A stretch of 64,000 bases of DNA. It comes from Cylicocyclus nassatus. Lineage: Eukaryota > Nematoda > Chromadorea > Rhabditida > Strongylidae. Below, one piece after another: positions 54,240 to 64,000 of the stretch (the first letter of the stretch is position 1; each line of letters begins with the position of its first letter). The translations under genes were made by a program, and so were the position numbers. The notes beneath the pieces are model-generated. The model was not told the origin of the DNA and ran no database searches. It saw only the letters and a program-made list of their open reading frames with translations. The stretch covers positions 30,817,441-30,881,440 of the forward strand of contig CATQJL010000316.1 of the NCBI GenBank assembly GCA_958299035.1, written 5' to 3'.

Positions 54240-55720
54240 TGAACAGGCCTGCGATAGTGGGAGCAGATTCTTTACTTACCTTTATATTTAAGTTGGTACA
54301 TGTTGACCACCTTCACTTATTATGCCTAGAAATTTTTTTTCTCTAGCTGATGCTAAAAATAAGTAAAACTAATGCGAAAAAAATCAGTGAGACACAATCT
54401 TATTGCATCACTTACCGCAAGCACCTGCAGGCCATCACCGCCATAGGCGTATTCATGCCTCAGCACTTCGCACGGTTTCAGCGAGAAGCTTTTCGATTGC
54501 TGATGGATCTTAGAGCTCTAACCCAACGGGCTTCTTTAGAGCCACAATTACGATAAATAGAACGGCATTAATATTCCAAGGATCGTGTTTATTAGATGTT
54601 TCGTGAGGGCGAAACTCACTTTACGAATTTTATTTAGCAAATTTTGTTTAACAAAGTGTGAAGAAAGTATGCAGATTTAAGAAATGCCGAGAATCAGTTT
54701 TGATTTGTAAAATTTCGAAAAATGTGAATTTGCATTTATAATAGGTCTGGTATGTGGGACTGTCAACAACTGAGTGTTGTTGCCAGATAGTCAGTAGCAG
54801 TCAAACGGGAGTTGCTCAGAAAACAGGAATTGCGAAAAATTATGCAATCTTAGGTCGCTTAGTGACCACTGACATTTCGATTCTCACAAATCTTGAGTGT
54901 GAAGGTACGTGATAATGAGACTTTGTAGGTTTTGTTGACTAAGGCTCGCTCTATCAGACTACTTTTCAACGGTGCCAATCCATGGAAACCTCGCCAAGAG
55001 CCAGGCTATTCAAAAAGCAGGTAAAAAATTGGTTTTTGAACTTAAACCCTCATAACTTCTTCAGAGCTATATGAATCCAGTTGCGCTTCCATAATTTAAA
55101 ATCTCCTCCTCAAGAGCTTTCAAGAAGACATAGAATATATGAGAGGGGGAGAGGGGTTGATGTGTTCTACAATTTATGTTCGGGGAAGAAGCTTCTCATC
55201 ACAACTCCACCCCACCTAACGAGTATTGTCTGGTGAGCTTCTCCACCCCTGGTGTGAGTCGCAGAAGTATCCTTCATAGTACAAATCATCTGAAAGCTCT
55301 CGAAGAAGAGATCCTAACCTATGAATTTGCACCCTATTTCATTTATTTCTCGGAGAATTGAACCGTTAGAGTTCAAAAACCAATTTGCACCGGCTCTCGT
55401 CGAATTTATCTAGATCGGCACGTCTAGACTGTAGCCTGATAAAGGAAAATTCTCTCTACAAAATTACAAAGTCGCAACATCATATACCTTCACACTCAAA
55501 ACTAATAGGAGTCAAAATTCATTAAATTCGGCTTCATTAAGTAACTTGGGATGATGTAATTTCTTGAATGTTCTCGGTGAGAACTCGCAGATTGACTGCT
55601 TTATTGACTATTTGATAAAACAACACCGACCTTCGAAAACCCATGAAGTCGCAGTTGTTGACATATCCACATACCAGATATTTATGCTAGTGCTTGTGAT
55701 GTTCTTTGCTGTTGAATAAA
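54240..55720. mobile_element. Fold-back family F, copy 2 (diverged)
   Basis: GCGATAGTGGGAGC…GTTGACCACCTTCACTT parallels 25697-25770. Later blocks (GTGAAGGTACGTGATAATGAGACTTTGTAGGTTTTG, CTCGCCAAGAGCCAGGCT, CAGGTAAAAAATTGG) parallel 26120-26255. The right arm (about 55340-55520) mirrors the left (about 54890-55060). The tip near 55145-55255 is rich in GGGGAG and CTCCACCCC. The internal tandem duplication seen in copy 1 is absent. Confidence 0.6.
54353..54556 (+). CDS. Candidate C-terminal exon within repeat family F
   Basis: The acceptor TTTTTTTCTCTAG is followed by a frame of 68 codons ending TAA: MLKISKTNAKKISETQSYCI, then HLQAITAIGVFMPQHFARFQ and a Leu/Arg-rich helix (REAFRLLMDLRALTQRASLE). 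Composition and length are well above the local background. The 3' part has no counterpart in the other copy of the surrounding repeat, so it looks like a captured or original host exon. The family is not recognised. Confidence 0.4.
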   Translation, partial: LKISKTNAKKISETQSYCITYRKHLQAITAIGVFMPQHFARFQREAFRLLMDLRALTQRASLEPQLR

Positions 55721-56221
55721 TTAAGTTATTGTTTTTCAGGTAATTTCTCGATATACTGGATCAAACAGTACTCAACATTGACTCAGTTTGCCAAACATTT
55801 TACAAACTGAAAATTTTTTCATAGATGATTACATATCACACCAGACATGTGTGATTATTAGGCGAACGCGATGAGCGATGAGCCATTTTGGTCGAAGAGA
55901 GGTGTTGCTCGGGCAGAAAGGGTTGGTAAAGTCATCATTCGCTTGAGTGGAAGACGGTATAAATGCATTTGTGGTAGCGCCTGTAGCAGATCCGTATCTA
56001 CAAAACTAATTCCTCTCAAGTCTCTGAGTGATACACTATTTTGTCATACATCACCTAACAGTGTACACTGTCGCTCAACATATTGCTAACATTATTACCC
56101 ATTTCCGTACATCATATATAATCTGAACTGTTGATAATTCAGAGTTACGAAATAAAATAGAACTTTTGTAGCTTTTGGCCGTCAATTATGTGCTACACCT
56201 CGAAAACCTTTAACCTTTATT

Positions 56222-56235
56222 CCACTTCTTTCAGG
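56222..56235 (+). promoter_or_regulatory. Acceptor (trans-splice) directly before the start codon
   Basis: CACTTCTTTCAG followed by one base and then ATG. A polypyrimidine-AG site one base ahead of the start codon is characteristic of spliced-leader addition in nematode genes. A cis intron in the 5' UTR would look the same. Confidence 0.5.
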
Positions 56236-56539
56236 ATGCGTTCATTCACACTCTGTCTTTTATTCGCTTTCCTCCTCGTATGTTTCGCTGAGGAAATGTT
56301 GGAATTCAGCCCTGACGATATTCCAGCCGAGTTAGTTCTATCAATCTCTACACATGCGATCTTTTTCTTAAACGCCCTTTTTAAGCGCTCCCATCATCCG
56401 AGAAAAAAGACAATTTGGGTGGGGAGGCTATGGCGGATATGGGGGAAGATGGGGTAGAGGATATGGAGGCTATGGAGGTTATGGTGGCTACGGTGGTTAC
56501 GGTGGCTATGGTCGTCGCTATGGAGGAGGCTGGTGGTGA
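56236..56539 (+). CDS. nlp/caenacin-like Gly-Tyr-rich secreted peptide precursor
   Basis: Exon 1 (56236-56330) encodes a signal peptide (MRSFTLCLLFAFLLVCFAEE) and an acidic pro-region (MLEFSPDDIPAE). A 55-bp intron (GTTAGT…TTTTTAAG) is removed in phase 2. Exon 2 (56386-56539) continues DAPIIREKR, a dibasic cleavage site, then QFGWGGYGGYGGRWGRGYGG with six more GGY-type repeats, ending RRYGGGWW and TGA. The total is 82 residues. Gln after the Lys-Arg site would give a pyroglutamyl end. This layout matches the QWGYGGY-type neuropeptide-like/caenacin antimicrobial peptides of Caenorhabditis epidermis (nlp-29 group). Induction by infection or wounding is known there but only inferred here. AATAAA follows at 56614. 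Confidence 0.85.
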
Positions 56540-56613
56540 CTGGGACTGCCATCTTTTTGAAACGCTCAACATCGTGATTTAACGTATTTTATATTGTATA
56601 ATAGATGCATGAA

Positions 56614-56619
56614 AATAAA
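56614..56619 (+). terminator. Polyadenylation signal AATAAA
   Basis: AATAAA 75 bases after the stop of the nlp-like gene, in the same strand, consistent with its 3' end. Confidence 0.6.
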
Positions 56620-56639
56620 ATGCTTCTGTTCATTTTTTT

Positions 56640-57499
56640 ATGCAGGACCGCGTGGGTTAACCAAGCGTTGCTTGAAAACGATCTAAACAAGTTTTTAGGA
56701 TCGTCTACTCCATAAGATCTAATTTATGTTCTAGTTTTTCAATCCAACATATGGCAAGAGTAAGACTTACGACTTAAGTTAGCCCAGTGGGTCACTCTGC
56801 TAAACAAAAACGGTCTTGAACAGTTTACAACTCTTTACAAATTATAATTCTTTCACATGATGCGCAGAATGTGAAAGTATAGTTTTTAAAGATACATTCA
56901 AGATAGCTGCAGCGACAAAGTTGCCACAATTTTTCTGCTTTGAACGACACTAGATGGAAATTCATCCCCATGATCATATGTCCTTTCTAGATTATATCCG
57001 TCGTGTTCCAACAGCTTAGTTACAAATTCCAGATAGATGCAAGCTTCAAGTTGAATTAAGCATCTGACTCTACTGTTTGTAAAGATGTGAGCATTGTGCA
57101 ACGTTAGAACATGGAAGAAATCAATGTTATAGCAGGTAAAAATCTTCTTAAGAAATATCGTACTAATATAAGAGTGACCTAAAAAAATGTGTACACTGTT
57201 TGGTCGTCTCTCTTGCTTCGATGTCTCTCCTCGATCATTAGGTGCCATTCTGTAGATCGTGGTTCACCTTAGATTTGCTGTATGAAGCGAAATTCCAATC
57301 TTTTTTGCTACTGTAGAATTACGGTATGAACTTTCAGCACACAGCGCCATAGTGAAATAGGCCGTTCGAAAAAAAAATTCCGAAAAACTCTGGAAATTTG
57401 TGTAGCAGGGATTTTGAGCATGCTGATTCCATTATGCAGCTTTTCACAAAAATTCTGAGCATTTTCAAACCCTCAAATGTCTGTCTAGTGTTTGGCGTC
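56640..57499. other. No gene supported
   Basis: The minus-strand frame 56898-57248 (116 codons, starting MAPNDRGETSKQERRP) has no acceptor or family signal. It may belong to the left arm of the palindrome, whose matching right arm lies beyond the window. Confidence 0.3.
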
Positions 57500-58260
57500 T
57501 CTGAAGACGCTTAAGAACTGGATGTACATATTGTTTGACGAGTAGTTATTTTCCCACGAGAGTGCAAAGAAATGAAAAAGTGATTTGATCACTGTGTGGA
57601 AACGTAAAATAACTTCGGTTATCAATGGAAGAATTTTAAAATGGCAAAACACAGATTCTATTGCCATTCGCTAAGTGTATTCAAATAAGTTACTCATTCT
57701 CCACACCCATCATAACATAAAAGCGATAAAGTCAAAAAACTGAGCTTTTAGAGGTTTACTGGTAACGATGATAACTGCCTTCTACCGATAGTAGAAAAAT
57801 CTGACTACTTGATATGTAATAGTAAAAGCTTTGAACTACTTTTTTCAAGATAAAATGCATAAAAACCACAAGCATTTATATGGGTATTTGCATAAAAGCA
57901 AGCTTATTACTAACCAACTTGATAAAAACCAGTTAAGGGAAATGGAAAATCTGTATTTATTCCCCTTTTGAACAAAACGATTGGATGAAGAATCAAAGGG
58001 CACGGCTTGGCACAGCTGGCACTGGTCAAGCTGGATATCGTTTTTGGGACAATCAGACAAAAAATTGCGATCTTTTTTAGTCGATGTTTCGTTTTTTGAG
58101 GGTTTACTACGTTTAGGGTTTAGAGTCAAAGGAAACTTCATAAGAAATTCTCAAGATCAAAGGGACTTCGCTTCTCAATTACCCTGGTGCCAGCTCTGCC
58201 AAGCCCTGTCTGGACTCGCATTCTTGTCACCGGCTGTCAACTCTAATCACTTTCTTTATA

Positions 58261-59262
58261 TTAGGTCGTTCCAAAAGTAATTTGGGCGACACATTTGATG
58301 GAACAAAGATTTCTAAGAGATTCTGGCAGTATTCGATGCAGCATTTCATTCTCTTTCAAAGGGTCTTGAAATCGTTGCAAAGCAATCAATGAGCTTTCAG
58401 AAGAGAGCCAAAATCTGTGACCTATGCTTTTTGAGATGGTCAACTTTCACAATTTTTCTGAACTTCTATATCAACTCTCCAAAAAAGCACAAGTAACTTC
58501 TTTATAGGGCAAACCCTACGGAATTCGAAACAACTTTTTCTCCTTTCCGTAGCTTGTCATACATTTTTAACAGAATTTTAACTGATGCTACCGATTTCCA
58601 TACTTAGACAGCTAAATCCTCGTAGAACATCAAAAAAAGCAGCTCGCGCACTATTCGATGCAGCATTTTCTCCTCTTTCTAACAGGTGTTGTTCCCGATT
58701 CGTTTAGCTTCCGGGGATAAAATCATCATAACTCATTTTTTAGCGAGCTCCAGGTTGTAGCCGAAAAACTCGAAAATTGATATTTCGAACCCGTAAACTT
58801 GCACTTACTTTGTAAAATTAGTGATAACTAATAGTAAAATCTTGGTAGTCTCAAATTCCGAAAAATTATGATATTTGATGCGGTTGTGGCTGATGCAGGC
58901 CTGCCAAAATCTGATGGTTTTGTTAAAAATCTTTTGAAAAATTATGACGAGCTATGAAAAAGAGAAAAAAGTAGTTTTACTGTATTCTGTAAGGTTTGCT
59001 CTATCGAACCGTTACTTGAACTCCTTCGGAGGGTTGATATAGAAGTTTAGAAAAATTGTGAAAGTTGACCATCTCAAAAAGCATAGGTCGCAGATTTTGG
59101 CTCTCTTCTGAAAGCTCAATGATTGCGCTGGAACGATTTCATGACCTTTAGAACGAAAATGAGATGCTGCATCGAATGCTACCACGATCCCTTGGAAAAC
59201 TTTGTTCCATCAAATGTGGCGCCCGTTTGAAAAAAAACGAAAATATTTTTGGAACAACCTAA
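58261..59262. mobile_element. Mariner-like fold-back element in the left arm
   Basis: TTAGGTCGTTCCAAAAGTAA at the left mirrors TTTTTGGAACAACCTAA at the right. The arms share GATGGAACAAAG, CTTTTTGAGATGGTCAAC and ATCAATGAGCTTTCAGAAGA blocks. It is the same family as 21321-22326. Confidence 0.8.
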
Positions 59263-59361
59263 TAATTTGCGTCTGGATAATCTGATTTTTCGATATTATT
59301 CCTCCTATCCATTCTATATCGACTGAATTGATGTGACTACAAAGTGGTCGTGTTTTTGCAG

Positions 59362-59704
59362 TGAGGTGCTTATGCAACGAAAAATTTTAATTGGAGGCCA
59401 GCCCTTTTCTCATTAGCGCTAGCCCGAGTTGCTGCATTACATATTCTTGCTTATGATGTACATAGATTTCAACTCAGTTCAGAAGGAAATTGGATTGGCA
59501 GGTTCCGCTTCGCAATGGTTCGTGCCGTTTCGCAGTTACAGTATATCATTTCGTGGTAAGCACCCATGTCTGCATCTCTTCATACTTCTCAGTCTGTGCT
59601 TGGCAAGATGTCAGCGCTGTAGGCTCGCAAAGCATCCGGCAATGTGGATGCGCTGCTCCACTTCAATGCTTCGCTTACTCCGTTTTGAAACATACTGTAA
59701 TTGA
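59362..59704 (+). pseudogene. Two-exon unit, left arm of palindrome (frameshifted)
   Basis: Exons 59362-59555 (acceptor TGTTTTTGCAG, donor TCGTG|GTAAGC) and 59593-59704 (acceptor ACTTCTCAG, stop TGA) are the mirror image of the minus-strand unit at 60398-60741. Exon 1 is one base shorter here, with five A's where the other arm has six (about 59379), which brings in an early stop (…GGQPFSH then TAG). The splice sites are intact. Confidence 0.5.
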
Positions 59705-60397
59705 GTTGTAATTAATAGTACATACATTGGAGATTAGACACCACTGTAAGGCAGTGATCGGAAAAATTGCGAGTGTGAGCTTTTCGGACCTAAATAGCTT
59801 TCTGGATTCGCTGCCAAGATGGTGCTCGTATCAAAGAATAACTTTCCTGCGTTGCCCCTTCTTGGCAATTGCTGAGTGTTGAGCGAGGGATTCCCGCCTA
59901 AAACAGCGACCGGCTGCAGGATACTGTACTCCAACCATATTTCAAAGATGCACCAAGAAACACTCCACTTCAAATCGAAGGCTTCTGGCACTTGCTGCAA
60001 AATTAGTGCCAAGTATTCTGCTTCATGTGCGATATTTTAATGGCCTTGCGGCGACGAGAAACAGAAGAAGGACTAGCTGAAGTTCTTCTGTCGTGTGATT
60101 GTTGCTTCTAATAGCCACATACACTTACTAGCGTCTTTCCCCAAAATTTAAGACACTCAATTACAGTATCCTGCAGCCGGTCGCTGTTTTAGGCGGGGAT
60201 CCCTCGTTCAACACTCTCAGCAATTACCAAGAAGGGACAACGCAGGAAAATTATTTTTTTGATACGAGCACCGTCTCGGCAGCGAATCCAGAAAGCCATG
60301 TAGGTCCGAAAAGTTCGCACTCGCAATTTTTCCGATCACTGCCTCTGAGGTTCTACAGTGGTGTCTAATCTCCAATGTATGTACTATTAATTACAAC

Positions 60398-60741
60398 TCA
60401 ATTACAGTATGTTTCAAAACGGAGTAAGCGAAGCATTGAAGTGGAGCAGCGCATCCACATTGCCGGATGCTTTGCGAGCCTACAGCGCTGACATCTTGCC
60501 AAGCAAAGACTGAGAAGTATGAAGAGATGCAGACATGGGTGCTTACCACGAAATGATATACTGTAACTGCGAAACGGCACGAACCATTGCGAAGCGGAAC
60601 CTGCCAATCCAATTTCCTTCTGAACTGAGTTGAAATCTATGTACATCATAAGCAAGAAGATGTAATGCAGCAACTCGGGCTAGCGCTAATGAGAAAAGGG
60701 CTGGCCCCCAATTAAAATTTTTTCGTTGCATAAGCACCTCA
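60398..60741 (-). CDS. Two-exon unit, right arm of palindrome (open)
   Basis: Exon 1 (60547-60741) lies between TTTTTGCAG and TCGTG|GTAAGC and reads EVLMQRKNFNWGPALFSLAL then ARVAALHLLAYDVHRF and GNWIGRFRFAMVRAVSQLQY. A 37-bp gap containing the intron ends in ACTTCTCAG, and exon 2 (60398-60509) continues in phase as a Cys/Arg/Leu-rich tail (CLARCQRCRLAKHPAMWMRC) to TGA. At 37 bp the intron is at the lower limit for nematodes. Upstream exons are not found, and no family is recognised. The unit is conserved in both arms of the palindrome, with a frameshift only in the left. Confidence 0.4.
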
Positions 60742-60840
60742 CTGCAAAAACACGGCCACTTTGTGGTCACATCAATTCAATCGATATAGAATGGATAGGA
60801 GGAATAATATCGAAAAATCAGATTATCTAGGCGCAAATTA

Positions 60841-61658
60841 TTAGGTTGTTCCAAAAATATTTTCGTTTTTTTTCAAACGGGCGCCACATTTGATGGAACA
60901 AAGTTTTCTAAGGGATCGTGGTAGCATTCGATGCAGCATCTCATTTTCGTTCTAAAGGTCATGAAATCGTTCCAGCGCAATCATTGAGCTTTCAGAAGAG
61001 AGCCAAAATCTGCGACCTATGCTTTTTGAGATGGTCAACTTTCACAATTTTTCTAAACTTCTATATCAACCCTCCGAAGGAGTTCAAGTAACGGTTCGAT
61101 AGAGTAGGTATAGGTTCGAAATATCAATTTTCGAGTTTTTCGGCTACAACCTGGAGCTCGCTAAAAAATGAGTTACGATGATTTTATCCCCGGAAGCTAA
61201 ACGAATCGGAAACAACACCTGTTAGAAAGAGGAGAAAATGCTGCATCGAATAGTGCGCGAGCTGCTTTTTTTGATGTTCTACGAGGATTTAGCTGTCTAA
61301 GTATGGAAATCGGTAGCATCAGTTAAAATTCTGTTAAAAATGTATGACAAGCTACGGAAAGGAGAAAAAGTTGTTTCGAATTCCGTAGGGTTTGCCCTAT
61401 AAAGAAGTTACTTGTGCTTTTTTGGAGAGTTGATATAGAAGTTCAGAAAAATTGTGAAAGTTGACCATCTCAAAAAAGCATAGGTCGCAGATTTTGACTC
61501 TTTGCTGAAAGCTAATTGACTGTATTGCAACAAGTTCATAACCTTTCGAAAGAGAATAAAATGCTGCATTGAATGCTGCCAAAATCTCTTAGAAACCTTT
61601 GTTCCATCAAATGTGGCTCCCGTTTGAAAAAAGCGAAATTACTTTCGGGACGACCTAA
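60841..61658. mobile_element. Mariner-like fold-back element in the right arm
   Basis: TTAGGTTGTTCCAAAAATAT at the left and ACTTTCGGGACGACCTAA at the right. It is the inverted counterpart of 58261-59262, shorter by about 180 bp. It therefore predates the palindrome and was duplicated with it. Confidence 0.8.
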
Positions 61659-62366
61659 TATAAAGAAAGTGATTAGAGTTGACACCCGTGACAAAAAGTG
61701 CGACCACATGACAGGGCTTGGCAGAGCTGGCACCAGGGGATCTGAGAAACGAAGTCACTTTTGATCTTGAAAGTTTCTTATGAAGTTCCCTTTGACCCTA
61801 AATCCTAAACGTAGTAAACCCCCAAAAAACGGAACATCGACTAAAAAAAGACCGCAATTTTTTGTCTGATTCTAATTCTTCATCCAATCATTTTGTTCAA
61901 AAGGGGGAATAAATACAGATTTTCCTCAATTTCCCTTAACTGGTTTTTATCGAGTCGGTTAGAAATAAGCTTGCTTTTATGCGAATACCCATATAAATGC
62001 TTGTTGTTTTTATCCATTTTAACTTGAGGAAAAGTATTATAGTTCAAAGCTTCTACTATTACATCAAGTAGTCAGATTTTTCTACTATCAGTCAAAGGCA
62101 GTTATCGTCGCTACGAGTAAATCTCTAAAAGCTCAGTTTTTTGATTTTTTGGAAATCTTTTTTATGCTATGATGGATGTGGAGAATGAGTAATTTATTTG
62201 AATACATTTAGGAAATGGCAACAGAGTCTGTGTTTTGCCATCTCAAAATTCTTCCATTGGTAACTGAAGTTATTTTACACCTGCGTCACCTCTGCTTCGC
62301 AGAGGCTCGCATTGGCCCTACTATCTATGTGCCTAACTCATTCTCGTAATTTAGCGGCATTTCCCA

Positions 62367-62600
62367 TTATGAGGAGGCTGCAGACGAAACGCCGTTGCTC
62401 CCATCGCCGCAGGAGTTTTCATGTATGCGAGCCCTAGTGTGCAACGATAGCATTTGCTTGAGAGCTTTCTTCAGGAGGAGCAAAATTGTGAGATGCTCGG
62501 GAGAATTCAGCTGCACTCTTAACTTTCTCAGCAGGAACCTCTGACAACGCAGGCGCTTTTCTATAAGCGAAATCTGCCGCTTGAAACTAAGAGCTTGCAT
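62367..62600 (-). CDS. Candidate small ORF, basic coiled-coil-like
   Basis: Reading from ATG at about 62598, the frame of about 77 codons begins MQALSFKRQISLIEKRLRCQ and continues RFLLRKLRVQL…LTILLLLKKALKQ, with leucines at heptad-like spacing, then a Gly/Ser-rich end and TAA. A GTTTTAG acceptor about 70 bases upstream could serve for leader addition. No family is recognised, and it may be a chance frame inside an insertion. Confidence 0.3.
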   Translation of the reverse strand: MQALSFKRQISLIEKRLRCQRFLLRKLRVQLNSPEHLTILLLLKKALKQMLSLHTRARIHENSCGDGSNGVSSAASS

Positions 62601-63768
62601 GTCCGTCACAGCGTCTCCCAGTGCCCTCTCCTTACTTAACAGTTGTTATTCTAAAACTCACCCGAATGATGGCGATTACCACCAGTGAAGTGTAAACAGC
62701 TATCCATTGCAAAGGCTCTACCAGATTAGAGTGGTAACTTCAAGCATAAAAAACTTCTCGTCGAGAGTGAAAATTAATTTTTAGTAACTACTGAGGTTAT
62801 AACGATTTGATTATTGACATGAAAGCCGTCGCTACTGCACATTACATCTCTGAGCAAAAATCTGCCCTTTTGTACATGAAATTTCTAGAAAATATGAACA
62901 AAAGCTGAACTATCTTTTCCGGCGTCGCTTTCATGAAAAATTGAGAATTTCGAACATTTTTTGTCCGTGCTCATGCTTTATAGGGTTTCCAACGAAAACA
63001 ATCACTGAGCTACTGAAGTGTAAAAATCTTCCTCCAATTTTCTTCATCAAAACCTATGTGGATGGATGGGCTTTACATGCGATTCTGAGGAAACGGCGCA
63101 TTGGTTCCGCTCCTCCTTGCCCATGTTGAACCTACATGCTAAAAGCATGTAGATTAGCATAAGTAGCTAGCGCCATCCTTGGCATAAAAGATAGTAGAGC
63201 TTTATGACGTCTTTAAAACTCACCTCGCGATGCTGAGCATTACCAATGAATTGTAAACAACTACTCATTCCAAAAGCTTTTTTATGTGAGATCGGTGACT
63301 TTTGAAAGATGAAATTATTCTGCAGAAAGATAGACGCAAATTTGAATCAGTTGTTGAATTCATTACGGCTTAGCAAGTGCTATAGCGGACAGTGACCACC
63401 ATGAGCTACATCCCTGAGCAAAAATCTTTTTAATTCTCCAAGTAGAAGCTTGAGAATTGTGCGGTTTATTCCACCAACCCTTTTTGGCGCCATATATCTA
63501 CAATTTCCATCTTTTAATCAATTTTTGAGCTGAAATCGATGGCTTGCCCATATATATGTCGTCAAAGTTTAAAACTTTGCAAAAGATCTAAATACGGACT
63601 CAGTTCTGCAAGCTCAAAGCGGTGCGGATCCGTTTGAAGCACAGTTTTTGTGCGATCCACGCAGCGGATCCGCTCGCCCTTGTACATGGTGAGCTTATAT
63701 GCTGTAAGCATGCGCTGTGCAAAAAATCGGCTCAAAATCTCGGCTGTAGCTCGCTCTATGAATTTTGT

Positions 63769-63897
<129 letters not shown>

Positions 63898-64000
63898 AGC
63901 CCGTTATTGTAAGTTATGATTTCCACACGTGATAAAATCACTTTCTTACTTCTTTGCACTCTCGTGGGAAAATAACTACTCGTCAAACAATGTTTACATC

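Noticed and set aside
56381..56572. Minus-strand frame over the nlp-like gene (Ala/Thr/Ile repeats)
   Set aside because: It is the antisense of the Gly-Tyr repeat codons.

Overview
The window reads as nuclear DNA of a nematode, most likely a strongylid (clade V, hookworm-like) worm. The reasons are AT-rich sequence, short coding exons bounded by GTAAG-type donors and TTTTCAG-type acceptors, introns that are either about 55-70 bp or kilobases long, acceptors placed directly before start codons (as in trans-splicing), degraded RTE-clade LINE fragments, and an nlp-type Gly/Tyr-rich secreted peptide gene. The species assignment is inference. Nothing points to a bacterial or viral replicon.

Most of the window is repeats and introns. 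From left to right: a degenerate minisatellite (167-465); two canonical non-autonomous Helitrons carrying 120-bp tandem arrays (2003-3180, 6519-7700) flanking the 3' end of a gene (3352-3737) and some loose exons; RTE LINE remnants (10190-10440, 15120-15930) around two adjacent fold-back blocks (11349-12788, 12803-15007); scattered exons of one or more acidic, Ser/Thr-rich proteins (18381, 25020, 28191) separated by fold-back elements, two of which carry tRNA-derived sequence; an open frame split by two DNA transposons (29572-31355); two minus-strand genes (31574-32091, 33053-33742); a multi-exon plus-strand gene (36805-40585); a minus-strand frame split by a second hAT element (42248-44100); two small divergent TATA-box genes (47103-47351 and 47979-48226); a tandem Penelope-like retroelement (49775-53956); a second copy of a fold-back family with an exon inside it (54240-55720); a complete two-exon nlp-like gene (56236-56539); and a large palindrome (57500 to beyond the right end) with a two-exon coding unit in both arms.

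The best-supported active-looking system is the Penelope-like element. A 5'-truncated unit with the GIY-YIG end lies directly upstream of a complete unit, giving about 1.18-kb pseudo-LTRs. Each pseudo-LTR has a hammerhead-like motif near its 3' end, spaced so that cleavage at both would release a unit-length RNA of about 3.0 kb. The reverse transcriptase is probably dead in this copy: it has two frameshifts and a YIDG in place of the catalytic YxDD.

The host genes do not form an obvious pathway. Several were assembled by phase-consistent splicing done by eye, so exon limits are approximate and most products are unnamed. By my coordinates, fold-back elements of at least a dozen kinds fill roughly a third or more of the sequence.
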